A DNA stretch of 64,000 nucleotides from contig CP136064.1 in assembly GCA_032622095.1 (NCBI GenBank), positions 215,032,205 to 215,096,204 on the forward strand, given 5' to 3'. Below the pieces are notes generated by a model. That model saw only the letters and a program-made list of their open reading frames with translations. It ran no database searches and was not told the DNA's origin. The position numbers and the translations under genes are program-made. Numbering within the stretch: position 1 is the first letter of the stretch; each line of letters opens with the position of its first letter. This document shows positions 34,500-46,800 of the stretch, piece by piece. Source of the DNA: Siphonodentalium dalli (lineage: Eukaryota > Mollusca > Scaphopoda > Gadilida > Siphonodentaliidae).

Positions 34500-34804
34500 A
34501 TGTACATGTAGTTAGATAAGAACACTACCGTTCCTATATATAGCTGTGTGTCTGTCCCAATCTGGAAAGCATGTGTTATTCTATAGACCCTCCAATATCA
34601 GGGGTCAATACAGGTCAAATCACAGAGGCTAAAAGCCAGATTTATTTGACATATGTTTTATCCAAGTTGGTATATACATGTAAATTGTACTATCAACAAG
34701 GTACTCTCATTTGTATGTAAAATCCATAAAGTTAGATAAGAAGTTACTATTCTACTCATAGAGCTGTGTGTGACTGTCATGTCCCCTCGGCTCTGTATTC
34801 TATA
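34500..34804 (+). promoter_or_regulatory. Upstream region of lectin gene 3 with a duplicated GATA module
   Basis: GTTAGATAAGAA occurs at 34512 and 34731, each followed by a CTATTCTA/TTCCTATA-like word, AGCTGTGTGTG/TCTGTC and a T-C-rich 'GTATTCTATA' or 'GTTATTCTATA', so the module is present twice, about 219 bp apart. The proximal box is 71 bp before the ATG. Compare genes 2 and 4. Confidence 0.6.
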
Positions 34805-34856
34805 ATGTATTCCTATGTTGTGATATTATTTATATTCCATTTTGTCTCACACCAAG
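34805..34856 (+). CDS. Gene 3 exon 1: signal peptide
   Basis: 17 codons plus one base; donor GTAGGT at 34857. Hydrophobic core VVILFIFHFV. Confidence 0.88.
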
Positions 34857-37800
34857 GTAGGTGTCTACACAACATCCTGTATTTGCAGCGAAGATAGTTT
34901 CTTTCCTAAATGTTCACACTTTCCACTTGATGTCCAGACTGCATGTTTATCCCTTCCATTGTGGGAGCTGCGCTGATGCAGCATAAAAGATCCTGTGCCA
35001 GTGCATTTTCTTATATACACATGGTCAAGGTAAATATTGTTAGGCCAATGTATTTTCTTATAGATACAAGGCTCCATATGAGAGAATGCACTGGCACAGG
35101 ATTTTCACAAAATTCAGGAAGCTCCAGTCATGACAAGGTTAAACGATTGTCAAATGAAATTGGTTTCTCTGTGTTTAATTTGTCTGAAATGTGGTAGCAA
35201 ATATTTACCTCTCAGTAATTTACCTTTCAGTAAATGCAAATGTAACTTTTTCGGAAATAATAAAACGAATGTGGTTGGAGTTTTTATAGACAAAGTGAGT
35301 GGTGAGTATACTCAATTACATGTGTCTGGTCCTACATCTGTCTGTCTGTCCATATGTCTGGGCATGAATGTCCATCCATACAGATATCTCAAACATTACT
35401 TATCGTATTTAACTCTGAAATTTAGTGTGGATGTCTGTCATCATAAATGCTTTCAAAGGACCTGGAAATGATAATTTATTTATCTGTTCACAGCCATGGG
35501 TTATCAGATCTCAATGAAATTTGTTATGGAGGTTTTCTATCAAGAGTACTCATGATGAATTTCCCATGACATCTCTCATATAGAATAACTTAATATATAA
35601 ATATAGATTTACCACCCACAACACCTGATTTGAACTTTCAAGTTACAGTAATGCTCTAATTAATCGACTCCTTAACCACAGCAGAATTTTTATGGGTAAC
35701 TTTTCAAGATTTAGTCGGAAATATGGCTTGATGCCATTCATCGGAAAGCTCTCGGTGAGAGCTTTCCGATGAATGGCATCAAGCCATATTTCCGACTTAA
35801 TCCTGAAAAGTTACCCATAATTCTGCTGTGGTTAAGGAGTCGATTAATTAGAGCATTACTGTATGTGTAGTAATGGTACTAATTTTCATTCGTGTCAAAC
35901 TGCACCCACACTTGCATTTACAGTCTGCCAAAATTTTATATCATTTACATCATCTCAATTCATATACAACATACTTTCTACCTAGGCTGTCATGCTTTGC
36001 TGTGTGATGGGTCCATTCTATACAACATACTTTCTACCTAGGCTGCCATGCTTTGCTGTGTGATGGGTTTGTTCTATCAGGGAATGAATGCTATAGGATT
36101 GAGATGGCAAAGATGACATGGATGCAAGCAAAGGTATATACAAAATGACTGGAAGATCGATAGGTGTCATTGGATTTCGTGAAGTGTGTGAATCTCGAAG
36201 GTATTTGAGTATCTGTGAAATCCAAGATTCATAATGTAAACACCACCATAATGGTGCTGGAAGGTTCCGGTTACTACGCTTTTAGATTTTGCAGTTTTGG
36301 ACCAGGAACTAGTCTATTCGAAAAGAGACATTGATTGTGTGCAAATAAACAGACATGAGAGTCGCATAAACAACAACAGACGACAGCTAGATAACAATTT
36401 TCATTCACTAAGTTTTACCAACTTTGAGACGAAATATGTCCTTAAAGTTACTCAATCCGATCAGATGGTCCCCATACCATCAAGATACAACATTTCTTCA
36501 AAATATGCTTTAGTTATCAGAATCAATTTATTGCAACAAAATAATGCTAACCACTGACAACTATTGTATCAATCTCCCAAAACTTGTTATTTATCAACAT
36601 TTGTTCAACAAAATATGGCTGTATTATCACTAAAGCATCACGAAATTTGATCGTATTACCACTTGATTTTAGAGTTATCCATCTTCATCTGCAATTAATG
36701 TCTGAGACACGCCGTTTGACCACGTGTTTCTGGGCCACATATTATTACACATCTCGAGAAATAACAAACTTCAAAAATTGATATCTGATCACTTTGAGCT
36801 TTGATGGTTAGGTTCCTCGACTCAAATCAAATATTTTTTTACCCCCGAAGCCCAAGAAATAGTAATTTAGGAGTGTCTGATCGGATTGTGTACTTTCAAA
36901 TTGTTAGACTGGTCCTTGCCACAATCGAACCAGCCACCTGAATCATACTAACCTGACCCTTTCTGCCATTATGTCAACCACCTCAGTTTTGAAACATAAG
37001 AAACTCTTCGTTTGGTACAGATTATTATAGTATATAAACTAACCAACATCAAAGTATTTAAAAGTGAAGATAGAGTAGGGAGTATTTTACTGAAAGTGTT
37101 TATTACCCAAAGAGGAATGTATAATATGTGCTCATTTTACATAAGGATGGACAACAGAAAAATTGTCAATATATTGGCCATTGGGGGGGGAGGGACCAAA
37201 CAAACATACAATTATTCCTACACGTGACTGGTGCATACATTCCAGACTACCAAAGGCATTGTGCGTATGGGCGTCTGGGCTACTCTCGTACTGCTCACAG
37301 CAATATAAAAATTATATGGTGTTGTCTAAAAATAGTTACTGTAATTGATCAGTTGCTGGTAATGTTGTATTGATCTTAAAGATACATGTAGTTATTAACT
37401 TACAATTGTTTTCGGTTTGCCCGGATAAATTTAATATATCTGTCAGGTGGGTACTATTGTGTTGCATATTGCCAATACCTTATCACAGTCATATCAAAAT
37501 CTGAGTTCATTAAAAAAAAAATTTAAGCTGAGTGGTTTTGCAAAGCAGTTAAGTCGATGCCTTTGTCAGTTCCCCATTTGATCAGTTTTTTAGCTCACCT
37601 GAGACGAAGTCTCCGGTGGAGCTATAGTCATCACTCCTCGTCCGTCGTCCATCCGTCCGTCAACAATTCTTTGAACATCTTCTCCTCTGAAACCGGAAGA
37701 CCGAATTGGTTCATATTTGGTGTGGATGTTCCATAGGGGACTCTCATTCAGATTTGTTCAAATGAGGTCACCATTGGGCCGATTTAGCTAATATTTGGTA

Positions 37801-40800
37801 TGGAGGGTCCTTGGGTGACTGGTGTTCAGATTTGTTCAAATGAGGTCACCCGGTCAATTAGTTGAGAAACCAGGGCCATAACTCATAGTAATTCTTACAA
37901 TGACTTCTTCTAAAACAATATTTGGCCGATTTAGCTTATATTTGGTACAGAGAGACCTTGGGTGACTGGGGTTCAGATTTGGTCAAATGGGGTCACTGGG
38001 TCAAATAGGGGCAGAGCCAGGGACATAACTAAAAATAATAACATTTTTGCATTTTGACCTTTGATTTTTTTAGACATATCACAGCTACCCAACCCCACCC
38101 TCCCCCACCCCACCTCCTGTCCCTGCCACACCACACTGTATCACACCATGTTATCTCTTCATTGTTCACCCCATTAAAATCCTTGTTTTGATCACAGCTG
38201 TAGGAGTATCAAAAAGCTGTGTGTGCAGTCGTTAAAACCTAATAATCTATGTCAACACCTCTCAGATACTGGTAGCTGATGGTTTCATGAATGGAATATA
38301 ATTCTCAGGATGCACTTGCTCTCAAGGTCATGGGAATTTTGTTAAGCTAATGTAGTCAAATAAATGTTGTATGTCATATTCTCACAGGGATGTCCCCAGT
38401 GTTGGGGGGTGGGTGGGGGGGGGGGGGGGGTGACTGACAGATTTGTTCAATGAAATGTAAATTTGAAGCTCTTATGAGAAGAAGCTATAGTCATCACTTC
38501 TCATCTGTCACCTGTTCATCTGTCTGTCCGTCCATCCATCTGTCAACAATTCTTTGAACATCTTCTCTAGGTCATAAGACTGAATGGGTTCATATTTGGT
38601 GTGGATGTTCCCTAGGTGACTCACATTCAGATTTGTTCAATTGAGGTCACTGTCAAATGGTTGTGAAGCCAGGGCTATAACTCTTGCCCTCCATAGTAAT
38701 TCTTAAAAACGACTTCTCGTGTACCATCAGGTTGAATTGGTTCATATTTGGTATGAAGGGTCCTTTGGTGACTGTAGTTCAGATTTGTTCAAATGGGGTC
38801 ATCCTGGTCAAATAGGGGCCAAGCAAAGGACAGTTTTCCTCTTAATATGCTTCCTTTACACGGACCGTCAGGTTTATTTTACTGATATTTAGTATGAAGG
38901 GTTCTTTGGTGTCTGGGATTCAAATTTATGCAGATGGGGTCACCAGGTTAAATAGGGTGGGACCAGGGACATAACTGTATGTCTCTATAGTAATACTTAT
39001 AATGTCTTCTCAAGAGAGGTTGGACCATATAGTATGGAGGATCCTTTAGTGACTGAGATTCAGATCTGTTAACATGAGGTCAACCCGTTAAGAAATGACG
39101 GGACTATGGGGACTTAACCCTTTGAACCCGAGAGACCGGAATACCGGTCCAATCCTGATATTCCTATATCCCGGGAGACCTGAATACCGGTCCGGAAATC
39201 ATACGATATTTGACACGAAATTACAGCTCAATAAACGCACATATCAACAAGAGTTGTACTTCTACTTTGCACACACGTGCCACATGTATCCCCACGTGAC
39301 TTTGATCGACAAACTGACGAAAGAGGGTTTGTTTCTTCGCGCATGCGCAGAGGCCTATTCCGAGAGAGAAAAAACCCGCTTTTTATCGTTGGAAAAGGGG
39401 AAGTATTTTGTTAGAAATTTCGCGATCAAAGCCCAAATTAACTAGAATAGTGCTTCTATACTTTGCGCGAATGAGTCACATGTTCATACCTCTGATTTTA
39501 GCAGCCAAATTGGAAACAAGGGGTCTGTTTCTTCGCACAAGCACACAGGTGCATTTTGAGAAACGCCTTCTATATATTGTAGGCAAAGTGTAAGAATTTC
39601 GTTATAAATATATAGCGCGACCAAAGGAAGCCGAAATATAATTATCTATATACATGTACATGTATATTGAACGTGGTATAGACTGTCTCGTTGAAATACA
39701 TTGTGACATATTTCACCGCACACATGTTCAGTTAGCATAGTAGATTGCCGTATATATAGTTGAGCGTGTATACATGCATATACGTCCCAATTAAGAGCTT
39801 TGTGTGTTACGTCGTCGGAACACCATATAACGTCAGGCGCCTCGGGTTGGGGCCATTTAACGTTCAGGACGTCAGGGTTCAAAGGGTTAAGACTTTTGTG
39901 TCTAAAAATTCATTAAAATACAAAATTCATTAAAACGTCTACCTTGGAACTACCTGACTGATTAATCTGACATACATATAGTGTTTTTGGGTCCATGGAT
40001 AATTGGGCTTTAAACATGTCTAAATGGTTTTATATAAAGCGCTATTGAGATTGAAAATTTCCAACAATTGAGAAAGTTTGAGATGTCGGTTGTGAAATTT
40101 CAACCTAAGACTTGGGAGTCTGGGCCCCGGGCGAGAGGGGACTTCTTGAGCTGGAGGAGGGGGTGATCACTAGTGTACAGTTGGTAATTTCAAGTTAGAT
40201 TTGGTAATTTCAAGGTAGATTTTGTAGATTTGGTAATTTGATATTCACTGATCTACATTCATGAAGCCTCTCTAGCCACATATCCTGTTTAGATCTACTT
40301 CTTTTAAAGTGATTATGAAAAGTTCTGACTGTTGTGGTCTCCAAAGTCCCAGTCTTATCAGTCTTTGCAGTCTGGTGAGCGACCCCACAGTCTTTGACTG
40401 TCTTGTTTTAAGAAAGACTGGACATTGGCTGCAGTCCCAGAAAATGTGTGAGATGGTTGCAACTTCTGTTTGGCATCTTTTGCTCTTATCATTTTCTATT
40501 AGCTTTATTATATTAAGAAATCGATTGGTCAGATTCGAGTGTTTATTCGATATTGTAACCATTGAATCTGAATGTATTATCTGCTTTGTTCATAATTATA
40601 TGTTTCTTTTCGATTCAAGAAAAAATAGTAGGTAGGATATCTATGGATTATCAGATGCATGTATGTACTATGTAGTCTTATGACAGGGCCTAATAATTAA
40701 TTCTATATTTAAAATATTTTATTTCATTTCGCATGGTGCGCTAATTGGAAAATAAAGCATTGAGATACATGTAGATCATGTTGTAGCAGTGAGACATCTC

Positions 40801-43800
40801 GTGGTGATGATGGTTGTTGCTGATGGTCATGAGAGCTAGTTTGCTCATTGACCCATTTGGGTTAGCCTCTTCCGATTATGATATCATTCTATTTGGTTTC
40901 GTAATGATCTTGATGCAGACCCCGGCTGTGGTGGCTGTACCCTCATTAACTAATCTTATTTTGAATGCTCTGGAACTATAAGCAATATATCAATCTGTCA
41001 CTTAAATGGTGATGGTTATTTTGAACCTCCATTACTTAATTTGGTAGGAGGGATATTAACCCTTTCAGTGCCAAGTCCGATTTAGAGCTCTTTCCATCAA
41101 TGTATCACATTATTATAATCAACTAGGATTTAAATTTCTGAAATACCAGAAATTTTATACTTCCATGGAATATTTAATTTGTAATAAACAGTCTTTATAT
41201 TATATGGAAATTATATATTGAATAATTAAAAGAAAATATTTAATCAGAAAAATAATACAGTGCACAAGCTTGCTCGTGTCTGACTACATGTATGCACTTT
41301 GTGTTTGAATCCACCTAGTTTATGAATTGGAAGTGATCCCAAACATGCATGATGTATAAACCATGATGCACGATATAGTTCTCTACTTATAATATTAATA
41401 GTTGTAAAAGTATTACTCGATCACGATTCATACCGAGTATGATAAAAGCCAAGCACCCTCCTGGTGGTAATATTATTACTGGATCATGGTGGTGATAATA
41501 TATATATAATAAACGTCCGTGCAACATTCTATTCTCATTCGCGAAAAAAAACTTAGAAAATTGCACATAGATACTACCAATCGCATTCTTTCTTCAATTT
41601 AGTTTTATCTGTATTCGGGAATTTTACCCCCCCCCCATCTTAATTTTTGCGAAATTTGCCTAATGTATGAACCCGCCCGAAGCGCGTTCTCTGTTGAGCA
41701 GGTTGGTTTGTGGTCAACCTTTGTAGGTGATCCGACAGTATACCAACGTACCTGTATTATCTCTTTAAATAACAAATTTGAAAAAGTTTCATTGGTCTAA
41801 AATAATAACTATGAATTGAGTACCTCTGTCTGGCTTATTTGGTGGCTTAAAGAGTACATCCCTTTATATATATATACACTAGCTGGTGGTCCCGACTTAG
41901 TCCGGGCTGTTTTCCGTCTGCTTTTTCGGCGAATTGCACGATTTGACCTTGAATTGATCATTTTGAAGGTCACGGTCAGGTCGGTGTAACGATTTGAGCC
42001 GTCCAAAACCCTCCCCGGACAAAAGTTCCAGACAGAAGTACCCGTCGAAATCTGTCCGCTTTTACCACGATTTGACCCATCCAAAACATTCCTCAGATAA
42101 AAGTAACCCTAAGTATCAAATTTCGTCAAAATCCCGTCAAAATTTGCCATTTGACAATTTTAAAGGTTAAGGTCAGGTCGGGGTAACGATTTGACCAGTC
42201 CAAAAGACTCACCGTCCAAATGTACCTCTAGATATCAAATTTCATCGAAATCCGTCCCGTTTTACCCGATTTGACCTTGAATTGACCTTTTTGAAGGTCA
42301 AGGTGAGGTCGGGGTCACGATTTTACACGTCTAAAACACTCCCTGGACAAATTTATCCTTAGGTATCAAATTTCGCCGAAATCCGTCTTGCAGTTTTCCC
42401 GGCCATAGCTAACACACACACAGACATACACACAGGCACACAGACAGACAGAAGTCCCAAAATATATAGTAGACTAAATATATACAAAATACTACATGGC
42501 CTCCTTACATCGCAACATGGCGATCACATTGCTCAGATTGTTAACGTTATCGCGAACTGGGTCGCATATGTCGTCCAACAAATGCGAATATAGTCCTTTC
42601 AAATCCAGACAAGCGCCGATTTGTGATTTGCGGACATAAATGTCTTGTAAAGTTTGTCAAATACTGCACGATGACGGTGATTTCTATATGCAGTGGGTGG
42701 TATGTGGTTGGAATGATTCAAGTGCACGATACAGATTTGCAGCCCGACAAACACTGGTATACTTCATCGCGCAGATAACAAAAAGGGAATGCCTAAAATC
42801 GTGTTCATCATCTCGATGTTAGCATTGGCAAACGCTTTGAATATATTGTCATGTATTGTAATAGTTACATGTGTGATATGTATTGATGTAAGAACTGTTT
42901 CGTATTCAATGAAATGCTGTTTAAATAATACAATATAATCGAAGTGACTTGGTCGGATAGGTGCGTGGCATAATATGACATCCGACGCACATCGGACATG
43001 CTGCATCTCTTTCCATTTAAAAAAACCGCGAATTTGTGAAATGTGCACGGACTGCATGGGGAATGTAATGTCAGTGACTGTTGTGTCTAGGTGCTGTGAA
43101 ATGATTGCTCTTTAGAACAATTCAACTGCAACAGCCTGGCAATCACTGACACAAATGCTTATTATTATATATTAATTAAATGGAGCAACGTTCAATTTTC
43201 GTTAGTTTATCGACGATAGATACGTCCCGAATCCAGTAGTAACTATTTATAATTGAGCGTAGTTCAGACAATGTTTTCTGTGGAGTGGTATTAAAGGTCT
43301 ATTTGCTTCAGATTTTCAGCGATGTTAATAGAATAGTACATTTCTCCAGTTGGCATAGCAACTGCATACTATCAGTTTCACGCACCCGAACAAGTGCATG
43401 TACGTATTATGTGTTGTGTGAACAGTAAAATACTGTAACAACGATTGCATATTATATCATGTAGTTGCTCATGTGTCTGTTGTTGACGATAATTGACCAA
43501 AGCACGAACACATTTGCATTAAATATGTATAGACACATATTTTGAGATGGCATATGCATTCAAAAAAGTCACATAAATGACATTAATTACGTGCTGCAGG
43601 ATTGAACGCGTCTCGTTCTGACTGTGGTTTAGAGAGCGTCCCGTGTTATTCTTCTGCATACTGGGACAGTCCATTAATTTCTCACGTCTCTGTGAAATCA
43701 TTACATTCACCAGAAGGTGATAAAGACGGATACTTGTGTGGTTGAAGATCAACTATACTTCGACTCTAACATTGTAGAAATACCACGGACATGTCACATA

Positions 43801-46800
43801 CGAATCAGTTAACTAATACTAAAGTTATCAATCAGAAACCATCTCGGACGGACGCACGGACAGACAGTCATGCTGGTTACGATATTCTTCCCAAATATAT
43901 CGGGAACAATTAGATATATATATATATTGGTGAACGGACTGACGGACGGACAAGCTGATTCCAAATACCTTAACCACCCACAACTGGTTGCGGGGTATAA
44001 TAAGCTAATAATTCTAATATAAATGTTACCTGACCACTCCTCATCAATGCACTTATAATCGGAAGATTAATGAGAATGCTTTAATGTCGGTTCTCTTTAG
44101 AACTGCATATTTGCAAAATTTCAACATGGAAATACGACTCCAATTTGACGACTAACTCCGGCAATATCCACTCTACACTGGGTTTGACGTAACCGTCAGA
44201 AAAAGAGCGTTCTCTGTAAGAACATTCGCTATATGGTATGAATAAGGAGCGTTTGTTTGAATTTAGATTTTTGACAAGATGTATATGACGGCGTACGAAA
44301 CTATCAGTGGTGTTTTATTTTGTGAGGGTATAAAATGAGTCATTTTCAATTCGGCAGATATATACCAACGGAATGAATTGGATGTCCATTTGCAGTATGC
44401 TACGTTTATAACAATATACAATTTTTTCTTACGAAAATGATGATGTTTGCATTTTTCTATGTGTTTATCGTTGTTATTGCAAATGAAATAATTGGATATA
44501 CGTTGTCATTACGTTAGATTAAGTATACATCTTATAACTAAGGCTTGTTTGAACCCATTAATGTAATGTTTGTATTTTGTTTGGTTGTATATGAGATGCA
44601 GTGCGTTGAAGATGCGAACGAAGATACAACAGTGAAATGCATGCACGCAGAAAGCTCATTATACACTATACACGAATAAATGATAATTTAGCACACACCA
44701 TGGGCTACAAAACTTACGAATCGGTGGGTTTATATTCAAATCCAAGTTATTTGGTTTATAACAGCTCCGATGTGTACTCATATCAATATACCACTCTGGA
44801 AATGGTTGTTGGAATTCGATGGGCGTTCTATCGGTTTCCGGGTAGAGTATAGAGTCTGGCACGCGAGACGGGTGCGTTCGAATCGGAGCCAGGTTCCATC
44901 CGAGGGGAGGATGGGGTAGCCGGGTGGAAGGAGAGAGGGGAGTGACAAATTTTTGGCGTATATATTGATAATATATCTATTATATATTTTGAAAGATCTG
45001 TGTGTGTGTGTGTGTGTGTGTGTGTTTGTTTGTTTGAAATCGATGGACTCCAAAACGACTAAGCCAATTCCGATGAAATTTGGTATTTGGATGTGTTTTC
45101 GGCCGGAGACGAACATAGGCATATTTATTTGTCCGTGCGAGGTCAACTTTTCACGTGCGGAGGTCAAATCTATTTTTACGCCGTTTTTGCGCTAATATAT
45201 TTCAGTTCGGTGCTCACAAATCGATTCGATATAGCGCGAATAATAAATTGCCAGTCATATAATTTGCACGGTTAGAATCTGTGTGGCTTCATCTTTCCAA
45301 CGATATATAATATGTATGTATCCGTTTTAGTTATCTGCCTCAATTATTAGGTACAAGTGGTACGGGGATCTTTTATCAGGATAAAATCACTGCGTAACTT
45401 CTATGACGTCGTCAGAGGTCATAAAGTTAGATTACGTTAACTCTCACCCTGCCGATGCATTTGACTGTGTCGCGTTAACTCATCACCGGCCGAGGTATCC
45501 GCAAATGACATTGGGCTATATATCTCGGAAACGGGTGTAGCTATCGACTTGAAATTTGGTATGTGAATGTATCTTGCCCCGGATACGAATTTTATCGGGT
45601 CGCCGAGCACGTGCGACACCAGCTTCGCGCATGCGCAGACCAGATCTAGGAAACGGGTGGAGCAATCGACTTGAAATTTGGTTTTTTAATAGCCCGGACG
45701 AAGTCGGGTCACCTTCTAGTATTATATATATAAGCGGATTTTTTTTTAAGAGCTCTTTTCACTTGACTGAGAAAAAAATAATTTTCTAAGTCCAACGACT
45801 TTTCTGAAACAGGTTGATTTGGACCCGTTTATGACTCTGGATTCCCCAAAAGTCGACTCCGTTTCGTGTGTAGCATAACGGGAAATTTATTAATCAGTAT
45901 TTGAATAAGACGTGATGAAAGGTACAGCCGCGCCTTTGATACGGCTAGTTTGTTGAATGAGGTGTGAGCATGTACAACATTCGTTCATAGTTCGTGTATT
46001 ACGTTCTGACCGTTCCGAAGGAGATCTGGTTACAAGCAGTTAATCACAAAAATAGGAATTTCGAGAGGCCATAATTCTGGTATTTTTCAAGGGATTTTAA
46101 AATTTTGTTCGCCTACACTAACGCCTTGGTCCATGGAATCGATTTATCGAGTTTGGTGTGAAATTCCCGCAATATTTTTGGATCTTTGTAAAAATTGCAC
46201 CAGTTCGTCTTCTCTCTACGTATAAGACGCTCACATAAATCAAATCCAGCTCATGTGCGTCGTCTAGGAGGAGTTTTGTATACAAGCACTTTCTCCTCAA
46301 TCAATGTATGAATATAATATTCGACGGTCTGTAACTTTGACATTTCTCAACCGATTTACAAAATTCTTTCAGGAGGATCATTAGTACGTCCTAAAGATAC
46401 ATGGTAGTAAAAATGGTTGAAATCATCGCAAAAAAAAAATTGCGAAAATTTCGCCCCCACCCTAACCAAAATATGTAAGCCCGACCCTGTCCAAATTATT
46501 TTTTTTGTAGTATATTGACATCGGCCAGCACTACCATAGAAACTAAATCCAGCTATCTTTCTTGTTATGTGAGAACAGGCGATCAGAAGATTTCGAGGTT
46601 GACATATATATGGGAGATAAGTCTGGAGAGGAAAGACGGACAAAGTTTTTTATGTACTCATGATTCAGTGGATATCAAGATGTATGTATCGACCAAATTT
46701 CAGTGCTGTACTCCTTATATTTTCGGAGTTCTGAAAAAACCAATTGTTCACATAAAGGGAGATAACTCTGCAAATCAAGTGAGGACATGATTCTCAATAG

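Larger units (their letters stand above)
38500..41055. repeat. Segmental triplication, copy 1 (with a 769-bp insertion)
   Basis: From about 38583 it is almost base-for-base the same as 47240-48932, apart from element J at 39118-39886. The 5' 80 bases are more diverged. Differences to copy 2 are scattered and mostly transitions. Confidence 0.9.

Noticed and set aside
42640-43057. Possible genes in the unique-looking stretch
   Set aside because: Short ORFs without recognisable domains, conserved partners or convincing splice signals.
44860-44930. GCGTTCGAATCGGAGCC, which resembles a tRNA B box
   Set aside because: No A box or cloverleaf could be built around it, so neither a tRNA gene nor a SINE can be supported.
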